Shown: positions 34,836-42,254 of the stretch, in pieces
Position numbering within the stretch: the first letter of the stretch is position 1
Layout: each line of letters starts with the position of its first letter
Assembly (NCBI GenBank): GCA_051004735.1
Contig: JBPCKA010000094.1
Location: 1 to 64,000, forward strand
Reading direction: 5' to 3'
DNA: 64,000 bases
Source: Euzebya sp051004735
GTDB lineage: Bacteria > Actinomycetota > Nitriliruptoria > Euzebyales > Euzebyaceae
Notes under the pieces: generated by a model
What the model saw: the letters and a program-made list of their open reading frames with translations, nothing else
What the model was told of the DNA's origin: nothing
The model's database searches: none
Program-made: the position numbers and the translations under genes

Positions 34836-35039
34836 ATGTCCGCGCTTCCCCAGTCAGTGCTCCAACCGCTGCTCACCGTGTCAGAGGTGGCCGACTATCT
34901 CCGGGTATCGGAGATGACGGTGTACCGCCTGATCTCAAGTCGTGAGCTGGGTGCGACCAAGGTCGGTCGCTGCTGGCGCGTACCGGATGAGGACCTCACG
35001 GCCTACATCGATGATCGCCACGTGCCCAAGGCAAGTTGA
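34836..35039 (+). CDS. Small HTH (excisionase-type) DNA-binding protein
   Basis: A 67-residue protein with one helix-turn-helix: LLTVSEVADYLRVSEMTVYRLISSRELGATKVG (HTH core VSEVADYLRVSEMTVYRLI), then a winged end RCWRVPDEDLTAYID. This is the MerR-like/excisionase fold typical of phage Xis and of small actinobacterial regulators such as BldC-sized proteins. ATG 34836 has AGAGGA at ideal spacing; the longer upstream frame is unlikely. There is no integrase nearby. It ends 25 bp from the tail of the convergent DUF4032 gene. Confidence 0.85.
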   Translation: MSALPQSVLQPLLTVSEVADYLRVSEMTVYRLISSRELGATKVGRCWRVPDEDLTAYIDDRHVPKAS

Positions 35040-35064
35040 GACCCGGGCAGCAACGACCGCGAGG

Positions 35065-36333
35065 TCAGCCGAAGCCGATCCAACCGGTGTCCAGTTCGGC
35101 CTCGTCCGCGGCGACAACTCGTTCGGTCGGTGCAGCGGGCAGAACACTGTCCATGTAATGGCGCACGGCTTGGGGAATGCCCACGTCCTCACCGGCCTGT
35201 TCGGAGAGCAACCATTTGTGTCGCAGCATGTCCAGGAAGGCCTCGACCGGTTCCAGTCGATCACGCAGTTCCTCGGGGATGGCTTGAATGGTCGGTTCGA
35301 ACACCTCGGCCAGCCAGCGGTATGCGGCGACCGATTGCGGGATCGGGCGCCCCTCGATGTTCTCATGCCACGACCGGAAGCTGGCAAGGTCGTTCAACAA
35401 CAGGCGGGCCTGGTTCTCCTGCGCCCGGATACCAGTCAGATCAGTCAGCCGGGCCGCATGATGTCCCGCCTCGGTCACGCAGGTCCGCAACCGCATCAAG
35501 CCGTTCTCGGTCCCCGGGATGGACTCGATCTCCACCTCGTTGACATGGAAGCCCAACTGGTTCAACCGCCTGATCCGCTGGTCGATCTTGAACCGTTCAC
35601 CAACCCCGACGATCTCCTCGCGGGTCAGTTCGGTCCACAACCGCTGATAGCGAAGATCGAGTTGGTCGGCCATCTCAACGGGGTCCAGACCATCACCGAT
35701 GGCCAGTTCGGCCTGCACGTCCATCAGGCCGCCCGCGAAGTTCAACTGGGCGATCTCAAGATCCTCCCGGCGTTGCCCATCGCTCAACATGGCGTGGTGT
35801 TCGCCGGTCTCCATGTCGACGACGTAGGCGGCCAGCGCACCACCGTCGCGCTTCAGCAAGGTGTTGTTCAGCGAACAGTCGCCCCAGTAGTAGCCCGCCA
35901 GGTGGATGCGGACCAGCAGCAACGACAACGCGTCCAGCAGCCCCTCGGTGACCTGTGAGGTGGCGGTAAGCGTCCCCCAGCGCTGACTGAACAGATGTCG
36001 ATAAGGCAGGCTGTAGTCCAGGTAGCGGGTGATGAGCACGTCATCCAGCTCCTGGCGTTGGACGACCCCGACACGCTCGACGACGGGCAGCGAATCCTCT
36101 GCCATGGCGCCTAGCAGCCGGTACTCCCGCATGGCGTCGTTGCCAGGCAGTTCTTTCAGCGCGTAGATCGCATCGTCCGTCGCCAGGAAGCGCACCACAT
36201 GCCTGTGGGTCCCTCGAGCCACCTCGACCAGAGACTCCTGGTCCCACTCCTGCAGCGGAGATGTCCAGTCGGGTTCCACCAGGAAGGGCGCGCTACGGCG
36301 TGCGACCAACCTCCAGGAACGTTGTGACATCAC
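35065..36333 (-). CDS. DUF4032 kinase-like protein
   Basis: A 422-residue protein with an N-terminal protein-kinase-like fold (VVRFLATDDAIYALKELPG resembles the nucleotide-binding lysine strand; HLAGYYWGDCSLNNTLLKRDGG resembles the catalytic loop; YVVDMETGEHH resembles a DFG-type loop). The C-terminal half is DUF4032. These proteins are widespread in actinobacteria and have no assigned substrate. The loop GDCSLNN keeps the Asp and Asn expected for Mg-ATP chemistry. It is divergent from the second PhoU-like gene with about 50 bp between. Confidence 0.85.
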   Translation of the reverse strand: MMSQRSWRLVARRSAPFLVEPDWTSPLQEWDQESLVEVARGTHRHVVRFLATDDAIYALKELPGNDAMREYRLLGAMAEDSLPVVERVGVVQRQELDDVLITRYLDYSLPYRHLFSQRWGTLTATSQVTEGLLDALSLLLVRIHLAGYYWGDCSLNNTLLKRDGGALAAYVVDMETGEHHAMLSDGQRREDLEIAQLNFAGGLMDVQAELAIGDGLDPVEMADQLDLRYQRLWTELTREEIVGVGERFKIDQRIRRLNQLGFHVNEVEIESIPGTENGLMRLRTCVTEAGHHAARLTDLTGIRAQENQARLLLNDLASFRSWHENIEGRPIPQSVAAYRWLAEVFEPTIQAIPEELRDRLEPVEAFLDMLRHKWLLSEQAGEDVGIPQAVRHYMDSVLPAAPTERVVAADEAELDTGWIGFG

Positions 36334-36384
36334 AACAGCCTAAGCAGAAGTCTGGGGGACGCTGCTCGGCTAGTGTCCGGGACC

Positions 36385-37101
36385 ATGGATGCCGATGACG
36401 ACAACGCCTACGACCCGCTGCTGGGGTTGGAGAGTGAACAGGCTCGTCCCAGCCTGCGTCTGGACTTCCAGGAGGCACTGAAGGACTGCGATCAGGCGTT
36501 GTTGGCGGCTGGCGCAGCGGTGGCCCAGGCAATACAGCCCATGACCGAGGCATTCCTGACCGGCGACGCCCACACGGCAGCCAGATTGATCGGTGCCGAC
36601 CGGCAGGTGGACCGGGCCTGTCACGCGCTGGAAGACCGGTGTTTCCTGCTGATTGCCCGCCAGTCCCCGGTGGCAAGTGACCTCCGACGCCTGGTGGCCG
36701 TCCTGAAGTGCGTGCAGGATGTCGCCAGATCCGGCGATCTGCTACGGCACGTCGGTGAGTCGCTGACCTGGATCCACCCGCCGTCGCTCCCCGCGAAGCT
36801 TCGCGAAACGGTTCAGCAACTGGGCGACATCAGCCACGATCTGTTCACCCGTGGTCTGCGCTCCTGGCAGGTTGGGGACGCGCTAGCCGCCAACGAACTT
36901 GAACAGGACGACGATCAGGTGGATCTGCTGCAGAAAGTCCTGCTCACCGACCTGTACACGGGCACCCAGTCAGTCGAGGAGGCCGTCAGCCTGGCCCTCA
37001 TCGCGCGCTATTACGAACGGATCGCGGATCACGGCGTGGAGATCGCCCACCAGACCTCCTATGTCGTCACCGGTCAGAGACCGCCCGCAGGCTCAGGCTG
37101 A
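36385..37101 (+). CDS. Second PhoU-like protein
   Basis: A 238-residue protein with two PhoU-type helical repeats: TAARLIGADRQVDRACHALED near residue 60 and AANELEQDDDQVDLLQKVLL near 170 carry the acidic metal pattern, and YYERIADHGVEIAHQTSYVVTG is the typical C-terminal repeat end. Homologous to phoU at 26036 but well diverged, with a longer N-terminus. ATG 36385 is a reasonable start; GTG 36373 is in frame. It ends about 30 bp before the convergent DUF1059 gene. Confidence 0.85.
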   Translation: MDADDDNAYDPLLGLESEQARPSLRLDFQEALKDCDQALLAAGAAVAQAIQPMTEAFLTGDAHTAARLIGADRQVDRACHALEDRCFLLIARQSPVASDLRRLVAVLKCVQDVARSGDLLRHVGESLTWIHPPSLPAKLRETVQQLGDISHDLFTRGLRSWQVGDALAANELEQDDDQVDLLQKVLLTDLYTGTQSVEEAVSLALIARYYERIADHGVEIAHQTSYVVTGQRPPAGSG

Positions 37102-37131
37102 GAACCTGCTCGGCTGGTGTACCTGGTCACC

Positions 37132-37308
37132 TCAGCTGGTCGTGATCTTAGCCTCCACCGCCTGCTGGATCTCGGGTGTGACCTCGGCGATGTCGTGCTC
37201 GTCCTTGGCGTGGGCGGCAACCTTGCCGAACAGTTCGTCCTTGGACTCGGCGTCAAAGGTTGCGGCGCAGCCTGGCATCACATTGCCACAGGCGAATTCG
37301 TAGGTCAT
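37132..37308 (-). CDS. DUF1059 small Cys-containing protein
   Basis: A 58-residue protein too short for most gene calls. It begins MTYEFACGNVMPGCAATFDA, has a Cys at residues 7 and 14 in the DUF1059 pattern, a conserved His in AAHAKDEHDI, and a C-terminal helix (EIQQAVEAKITTS). The spaced Cys and His residues suggest metal binding. GAAGGA lies upstream, and the start overlaps the kinase stop by 4 bases (ATGA), so the two are co-translated. Function unknown. Confidence 0.85.
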   Translation of the reverse strand: MTYEFACGNVMPGCAATFDAESKDELFGKVAAHAKDEHDIAEVTPEIQQAVEAKITTS

Positions 37309-38186
37309 GACAGAGTTCCTTCACTGATTGGAAGACGCAACCAGAAGTGATTGCCGTCGTCATCGACCTTAAGCCCAATCTGTCCGTGATGTGCAACGAT
37401 CAGTGATCGGCAGACGTGCAGACCCAAGCCCAGCCCCTCAACCGTCGTGCTGCCCCGTTCGAAAGGCTCGAACATCCGGCGGGCGACCTGGGGAGGGATG
37501 GGAGCGCCGGGAGAGCTGATCGCCACCTCGCCGAACAACCCTCGGCCACGCACCGTCACCCGCGGTGTGCCGTGCCCATGTTTCCGGGCGTTCTCCAGCA
37601 GGTTGTCAAGGATCTGCCCGAAGCGGTCGATGTCGATCATCACGCGGACATCGTCCTTCACCTGCAGATCGGGAACCTGCAGGGACCGTGCGTCCACGAC
37701 CTCACGGACCGCCTGGCCCAGATCATGTGGCTCGACGTTGAGTTCCAGGCGGCCCAGGGCAACGCTGGTTGCATCCAAGGCGTCATCGGCCAGGCGCTGC
37801 AACCTGCTCACCTGGACGTTGATGCCACCGAGTGCATGGGCCTGCAACTCCCGATCATCCTCGGCATGATCCAGGACATCCGTCCAGCCCTTGATCATGG
37901 TCAACGGTGAACGCAACTCGTGGGCAATCAATCCCAGATAGCGGTCCCGGTGCAGTGCGATTGCCTGTGTGGTGGAGCCCCCAGCGGCAACTCCTTCTCG
38001 ACCGGCCTCCACGAACGTCCCTACCCACCGGTCCAACACACCCCGGGCCACCCCATAGCGTTCGGCGACGGCTTCAGGGCTGACCCCGCCCAGGACGGCC
38101 AACACCGCCGTGGCCCGCGCGTCGCCAGCGTGTTCCGGCGCAGACTGAATCAGTGCCCCCGTCGGCCCCTCGCCTAACTGAATCAC
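37305..38186 (-). CDS. Soluble histidine kinase with N-terminal HTH
   Basis: A 293-residue protein without transmembrane segments. Residues about 25-70 look like a helix-turn-helix of the type found in transposase-like regulators (LGGVSPEAVAERYGVARGVLDRWV). They are followed directly by HisKA with the H-box LIAHELRSPLTMIKGWTDVL near 100 and a HATPase domain (ILDNLLENARKHGHG, FEPFERGSTTVEGLGLGLHV). No PAS or other sensor is present and no response regulator is adjacent. GGAAGGG precedes GTG 38186. Direct coupling of a putative DNA-binding domain to a kinase is unusual. The DUF1059 gene is translationally coupled downstream. Confidence 0.8.
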   Translation of the reverse strand: MIQLGEGPTGALIQSAPEHAGDARATAVLAVLGGVSPEAVAERYGVARGVLDRWVGTFVEAGREGVAAGGSTTQAIALHRDRYLGLIAHELRSPLTMIKGWTDVLDHAEDDRELQAHALGGINVQVSRLQRLADDALDATSVALGRLELNVEPHDLGQAVREVVDARSLQVPDLQVKDDVRVMIDIDRFGQILDNLLENARKHGHGTPRVTVRGRGLFGEVAISSPGAPIPPQVARRMFEPFERGSTTVEGLGLGLHVCRSLIVAHHGQIGLKVDDDGNHFWLRLPISEGTLS

Positions 38187-38335
38187 CGCAACCCTTCCAG
38201 AAAGCCCACAAGCGAGAAGATGTCGCCGGCAACCGTGTCGTCATCATGATGAGGCGTGATGGCCTAGGGCACCATGATCCTTCTGAGGGGTTCCGGGGGT
38301 CATTTAGGGCTAGTGCCATACACTCTTAAATTTGG

Positions 38336-38366
38336 ACGAGGATTTGCTGACTCAGTAGATCCTCGT
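38336..38366. promoter_or_regulatory. 31-bp near-perfect palindrome before the arsenic operon
   Basis: Arms ACGAGGAT (38336-38343) and ATCCTCGT (38359-38366) are perfect complements, and the centre CTGACTCAG (38347-38355) is also symmetric. In total 28 of 31 positions fit the palindrome, counting the centre base as a mismatch. It lies about 40 bp upstream of arsC. By position it is a good candidate operator for the ArsR domain encoded two genes in, or alternatively an mRNA leader hairpin. Confidence 0.65.
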
Positions 38367-38404
38367 GTTTACTTGCCTCATGACCCTGAACGAGAAGCAA
38401 CGTC

Positions 38405-38821
38405 GTGGTGAATGAGAAGCCCTACGTGCTGTTCCTCTGTGTCCACAATGCCGGCCGGTCCCAGATGGCCGCCGCGTGGGCTACCCACCTCGCCAACTAC
38501 GCGATCGAGGTGTTCTCGGGCGGATCGATGCCGGCCAACGACGTCAACGACGCCGCGATAGCCGCAATGCAAGAGGTCGGGATCGACATGACCGGCGCCT
38601 ACCCCAAACCGTGGGCCGACGAGATCGTTGAGGCTGCCGATGTCGTGATCACGATGGGATGTGGCGATGCCTGCCCCGTCATCCTTGGCAAGCGATATGA
38701 GGACTGGGCGGTCCCCGACCCCGCTGGACAGACCCTGGAAGCAGTCCGAACCATCCGTGATGAACTGCGTGACCGCGTCGAGGGCCTGCTGGCGAGTCTC
38801 AACATCCCGACCTTGGCGTGA
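38405..38821 (+). CDS. arsC: Arsenate reductase, LMW-phosphatase type
   Basis: A 138-residue (or 139) thiol-dependent arsenate reductase. The phosphatase loop is LCVHNAGRSQM with C-x5-R, and the pair of resolving cysteines appears in MGCGDACP near residues 80-87. The late WAVPDPAG Asp is the general acid. Starts GTG 38405 or 38408 are both in frame. It begins the arsenic island; its stop overlaps the next gene's GTG (GTGA). Confidence 0.9.
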   Translation: MVNEKPYVLFLCVHNAGRSQMAAAWATHLANYAIEVFSGGSMPANDVNDAAIAAMQEVGIDMTGAYPKPWADEIVEAADVVITMGCGDACPVILGKRYEDWAVPDPAGQTLEAVRTIRDELRDRVEGLLASLNIPTLA

Positions 38822-39510
38822 CCGGCCGAGTGGTCGGTGACCCCGACGACCCGGCACGCCAAGGTCGGGCGACCGTACACGCTGCGCTCGGCGACCCAAC
38901 CCGCCTTGCCATCGTTGAGGCCCTCCTCGACAGCGACCTCGCGCCCGATGAGGTCGCCCGTGACCTGGGGCTCGCCACCAACGGTCTGGCTCATCATCTT
39001 CGTGTCCTTCGTGATGCCCGATTGGTCGACACCCACACCTCCCATGGGGACCGGCGACGTCGCTACCTGACGCTTCACCGACCACGGCTGAACGGACTTG
39101 TCCAGCAGCCTTCATGGACCGTCGACTCGGTTCTATTCGTTTGCACGGCCAACGCGGCCCGCTCCCAGATGGCCAGTGCCCTGTGGAACCAGCGCTCCCC
39201 AGTGCCCTCTACATCGGCGGGGCACCAGCCGGCCAAGACGATCCCATCGCCAACCCGCAAGGTGCTCGCCGCCCACGGATTGCCGGCACCGTCATCGCCA
39301 CCTCGGTCCTATGACGAGATCCAGCATGCCGCCGGCCTTGTCATCTCGGTATGCGACGTCGCCCGTGAGCACGGCGTCCCCTTCGACAGTCCCCGACTGC
39401 ATTGGTCCATCCCGGATCCGCTCGGCGGGACCCAGTCTGGGTTCGACGCGACCTTCGAGGAGATCGCCGAGCGTATCGATCACGTCGTCGGTCGGGTGTT
39501 CCTCCCATGA
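38818..39510 (+). CDS. ArsR regulator fused to LMW-phosphatase-type arsenate reductase
   Basis: A 230-residue fusion. Residues 15-95 are a winged-helix ArsR domain (ALGDPTRLAIVEALL, LGLATNGLAHHLRVLRDARL, GDRRRRYLTL). Residues about 105-228 are a second low-molecular-weight phosphatase domain with LFVCTANAARSQMASAL (C-x5-R loop) and IPDPLG. The classical ELCVCDL metalloid site of ArsR is absent: the helix reads DLAPDEVARDL with no Cys, so sensing must use other residues or the enzyme domain. Enzyme and regulator in one polypeptide could couple reduction to derepression. Start and stop overlap both neighbours. Confidence 0.88.
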   Translation: MTGRVVGDPDDPARQGRATVHAALGDPTRLAIVEALLDSDLAPDEVARDLGLATNGLAHHLRVLRDARLVDTHTSHGDRRRRYLTLHRPRLNGLVQQPSWTVDSVLFVCTANAARSQMASALWNQRSPVPSTSAGHQPAKTIPSPTRKVLAAHGLPAPSSPPRSYDEIQHAAGLVISVCDVAREHGVPFDSPRLHWSIPDPLGGTQSGFDATFEEIAERIDHVVGRVFLP

Positions 39511-39638
39511 CGCCATCACCGCCACCATCAGCGAAGCGTCGTTGGCCAACGGTCCAGGCGATCATCGCCGAAGGTCTCGGGACCGCGTTGCTGCTCATCG
39601 CCATCGTCGGATCAGGGATATGCTGTCGACGGACATGA
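39507..39638 (+). pseudogene. Truncated aquaporin-family stub of the arsenic operon
   Basis: ATG 39507 overlaps the ArsR fusion stop (ATGA). The frame encodes AIIAEGLGTALLLIAIVGSG, the first transmembrane helix of MIP/AqpS-type channels, then breaks into CCRRT and a stop after 43 residues. The remaining five helices are missing, and the convergent PhoH2 gene ends 14 bp later. In actinobacterial arsenic operons an aquaporin or Acr3 often sits here. A deletion joining this end to the phoH2 side explains the stub. Confidence 0.75.
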
Positions 39639-39651
39639 AGACTCGGGGCTT

Positions 39652-40944
39652 CTACTGGTCGTCCAGCACCTCGCTCACCAGTGCGGCTATGGGGCTCCGT
39701 TCGGACTTGGTCAAGGTGACATGTCCGAAGAGCGGATGCCCCTTCAGGCTAGCGACCACCGACACGATTCCGTCGTAGCGGCCAACGCGAAGGTTGTCGC
39801 GCTGCGCCACGTCATGGGTCAGCACCGCCCGCGAGCCCTCCCCGAGACGACTGAGGGCCGTCAACAACACCGACCGTTCAAGGTTCTGCGCCTCGTCGAT
39901 GATCACGAACGTGTCGGTCAGGTTGCGCCCACGGATGTGGGTCAACGGCAATACCTCCAGAGCCCCGCGCGACTTCAGGACGTTGGCCATGTCACCATCG
40001 GAGATCACCTCCAGCGCGTCGTGAACAGCGTCGCCCCAGGGCCGCATTTTCTCGTCGGCCGACCCCGGTAAAAACCCAAGGTCTTGCCCACCCACGGCGT
40101 AGATCGGCCGGAACACGATGATCCTGCGGTGACTCCGCAACCGCGTCACCGCATCGATCCCCGCGGCCAAGGCAAGAACGGACTTTCCGGTCCCGGCGTT
40201 ACCGCCCAAGCTCACGATCCCCACCTCAGGGTCTGCGAGTAGCGCCAGTGCGATCTTCTGCTCCGCGGAGCGACCAGTCAGACCGTTAAGCGATCCCTCG
40301 TTCAACAACGGCCGCAGCACCTTGTCCGGGTGAACCCGTGCGAGCGCGGACTGTGAACCCGACGTCATCACCACACCGGCATTGATCGGCAAATCGGCAA
40401 ACACCGCGAGGTCGGCCACGTCGGTACCCATTTCTCGGTACAGGGCGTTGATGATCTCCGCCGGCACCTCCATCCTCACCACTCCCGACCAGGCCGCGTC
40501 AACGACCTGTTCGTTGCGGTACTCCTCAGCAGCCACCCCGGCAATCGACGCGCGAAGCCGCAACGGGATGTCCTTGGTCACCAACGTGACCGCGGCACCT
40601 TCGTCGGCAAGGTTCTTCGCCACAGCCAGAATCCGGTGGTCGTTGGACGTCCCGCGGAGTGACTCCGGCAGGCCTGAGGCGTCCTGATGGTTCAGCTCCA
40701 CCCGCACCGTCCCACCGACATCGTTGACCGACAACGGCTGGGTCAAGGTGCCGTGGGCCACCCGCAGGCTCTCCAACGCACGCAGCACGTCGCGGGCGGC
40801 GTAGCCCAGGTCGGTGTGGTGCCGCTTGGCCTCCAACTCCTGCAGGACCACCACCGGGAGCACGACCGCGTGCTCGTCGAACGCGGTGAGCGCCTTGGCG
40901 CCGACGGCCAGCAGGACGGAAGTGTCGAGTACATACGTGCGCAT
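39652..40944 (-). CDS. phoH2: PIN-PhoH (PhoH2) ATPase/ribonuclease
   Basis: A 430-residue protein with an N-terminal PIN nuclease domain (TYVLDTSVLL, VVLQELEAKR, TNDHR-like SNDHRILAVAKNL, LVTKDIPLRLRA: the acidic cluster is present) and a C-terminal PhoH ATPase (SLGGNAGTGKSVLALAAG Walker A near 248, FVIIDEAQNLERS Walker B near 348). PhoH2 proteins unwind and cleave RNA, and are often paired with an antitoxin-like PhoAT in mycobacteria. I see none here. It is the 3'-most gene of the minus-strand run starting at uppS. Confidence 0.92.
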   Translation of the reverse strand: MRTYVLDTSVLLAVGAKALTAFDEHAVVLPVVVLQELEAKRHHTDLGYAARDVLRALESLRVAHGTLTQPLSVNDVGGTVRVELNHQDASGLPESLRGTSNDHRILAVAKNLADEGAAVTLVTKDIPLRLRASIAGVAAEEYRNEQVVDAAWSGVVRMEVPAEIINALYREMGTDVADLAVFADLPINAGVVMTSGSQSALARVHPDKVLRPLLNEGSLNGLTGRSAEQKIALALLADPEVGIVSLGGNAGTGKSVLALAAGIDAVTRLRSHRRIIVFRPIYAVGGQDLGFLPGSADEKMRPWGDAVHDALEVISDGDMANVLKSRGALEVLPLTHIRGRNLTDTFVIIDEAQNLERSVLLTALSRLGEGSRAVLTHDVAQRDNLRVGRYDGIVSVVASLKGHPLFGHVTLTKSERSPIAALVSEVLDDQ

Positions 40945-41060
40945 CGTGGTTCGCTCCTTGAGTGGTGCTGGTCCATCACGCCGCTACCGCGACGTCCTGG
41001 GGGGGAGGGACATGTCAGACCTTTCTGTCCTTGGCTGGCGGTTGGCTGGAGCTTGGTTGT

Positions 41061-41597
41061 CTACTCGGGGGGTGGGTGATAGCTGGCCTGGATGCAACGG
41101 GAGCCCTCGAAGGTCAAGGTGAACCGGCCCGATTTGCGGCAGCGGACGTCGGTGACGGCCAACCCGTCGCGACCCACGATCAGGGCGATGACGGCGGGGA
41201 TGACATCGCCGTGCGAGCACGCGACCACCCGCCTGCCCGGATACTCCGCGACGACACGGTCCAGGAACGCGACCGCGCGACCGCCCAACCATGCCGAGGT
41301 GACCCAGGCGTCACCACCGTCGTGCACCGGCAGGTTGACCACTTCGCCCAGGTGGTCGGAATCCTTCACGCTGAGGCCCAGGCTGTCGGCCAATGGTTCC
41401 AAGGTCTGGGTGCACCGCAACCACGGGCTGCTGAACAACTCCGCGATGTCCTGGCCCTCAGCGGCCATTTCGCGACACAACTCGCGCGCCTGTTCCATGC
41501 CGGATTCGGTCAGCGGACGTTCCCGATCCGGTCGTCCCCACCACCGGTCGCGGCTGTGCGCCCTGGCGTGTCGTAGGAGTTCGATAGTGGTCGTCAC
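41061..41597 (-). CDS. Histidine phosphatase family protein
   Basis: A protein of about 178 residues from GTG 41597; the start could also be 33 bp further up. The phosphohistidine motif is LLRHARAHS, PLTESGMEQARELC follows, AELFSSPWLRCTQTLEPL is the branch motif, and the second His is in VVACSHGDVIPAV. This is the SixA/phosphoglycerate mutase-like superfamily, active on phosphoesters of unknown identity. No ATG is available near the N-terminus. It ends about 115 bp before phoH2 starts. Confidence 0.8.
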   Translation of the reverse strand: MTTTIELLRHARAHSRDRWWGRPDRERPLTESGMEQARELCREMAAEGQDIAELFSSPWLRCTQTLEPLADSLGLSVKDSDHLGEVVNLPVHDGGDAWVTSAWLGGRAVAFLDRVVAEYPGRRVVACSHGDVIPAVIALIVGRDGLAVTDVRCRKSGRFTLTFEGSRCIQASYHPPPE

Positions 41598-41645
41598 CGT
41601 GGTGGTGCGAACCCTACGCCTCCACACCACCCACCCACAGGAACC

Positions 41646-42209
41646 TCAACCGGTGAAACGGGGATGGTCGGGGAACATCTCGCGCAGCGTCGGGTTGCCA
41701 CGGTCCTTGTCACTGAGGATCGGGTCAGCCACGGGCCACTCCACCGCCAGATCAGGGTCGTCCCACGCCACGGCCGGCTGGGCCACACCCGCCTGCCAGT
41801 AGCCGCTGACGTCATACAGATAGTCCACGTCCTGCGTACCCATCGTCAGGAATGAATTTGCCAGCCCCTGCGGGATGAACAGCCTGGTCCTCTCACCCTC
41901 GGGAGGCTCCCCCAACATGAAGGATCGAACCTCCCCGAAGGTGGGCGACTGCGGACGGATGTCAGCGATCGCGGCCATGGCCACCCCCTTGACCACATAG
42001 ATCAGCTTGTCCCAGGGCTCCGCATGGAAACCCCGTAGGACCCCGGGCACCGAGTGGGAGTGGTTGCCCTGCCGTAGGACCACCTCGCGCCCCATGGCCT
42101 GGCTGAGTTCAGAGACCTGATAGGTCTGACGAAAGAAGCCGCGCTCGTCGCCGTGGGTATCCCAGCGGATGACCAGGAGTCCGTCGATGTCGGTGGTCTG
42201 TACAGGCAT
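41646..42209 (-). CDS. dTDP-4-dehydrorhamnose 3,5-epimerase family protein
   Basis: A 187-residue cupin enzyme. Motifs are GDERGFFRQTYQ near 20, HSHSVPGVLRGFHAEPWDKLIYVVKG (with HSHSVPGVLRGFH carrying the active His) near 49, and IPQGLANSFLTMG near 112. RmlC makes dTDP-L-rhamnose precursors. It is an orphan here, without rmlA/B/D, so a related sugar-nucleotide epimerisation is equally possible. It lies 45 bp downstream of the prenyl transferase gene in the same direction; no function follows from that. Confidence 0.82.
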   Translation of the reverse strand: MPVQTTDIDGLLVIRWDTHGDERGFFRQTYQVSELSQAMGREVVLRQGNHSHSVPGVLRGFHAEPWDKLIYVVKGVAMAAIADIRPQSPTFGEVRSFMLGEPPEGERTRLFIPQGLANSFLTMGTQDVDYLYDVSGYWQAGVAQPAVAWDDPDLAVEWPVADPILSDKDRGNPTLREMFPDHPRFTG

Positions 42210-42254
42210 GGGCGGCAGTGTCGGTTGCCGTTGCCCATGGATCAAGTCGGGTGC

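Noticed and set aside
34836..35039. Excisionase-type HTH as a sign of a prophage or integrative element
   Set aside because: No integrase, attachment-site repeats or phage genes occur nearby. Small HTH proteins of this size are ordinary regulators in actinobacteria.
38380..38415. An 11-codon frame (MTLNEKQRRGE) before arsC as a leader peptide
   Set aside because: It overlaps the arsC start, has no regulatory codon run, and its context gives no attenuator structure.
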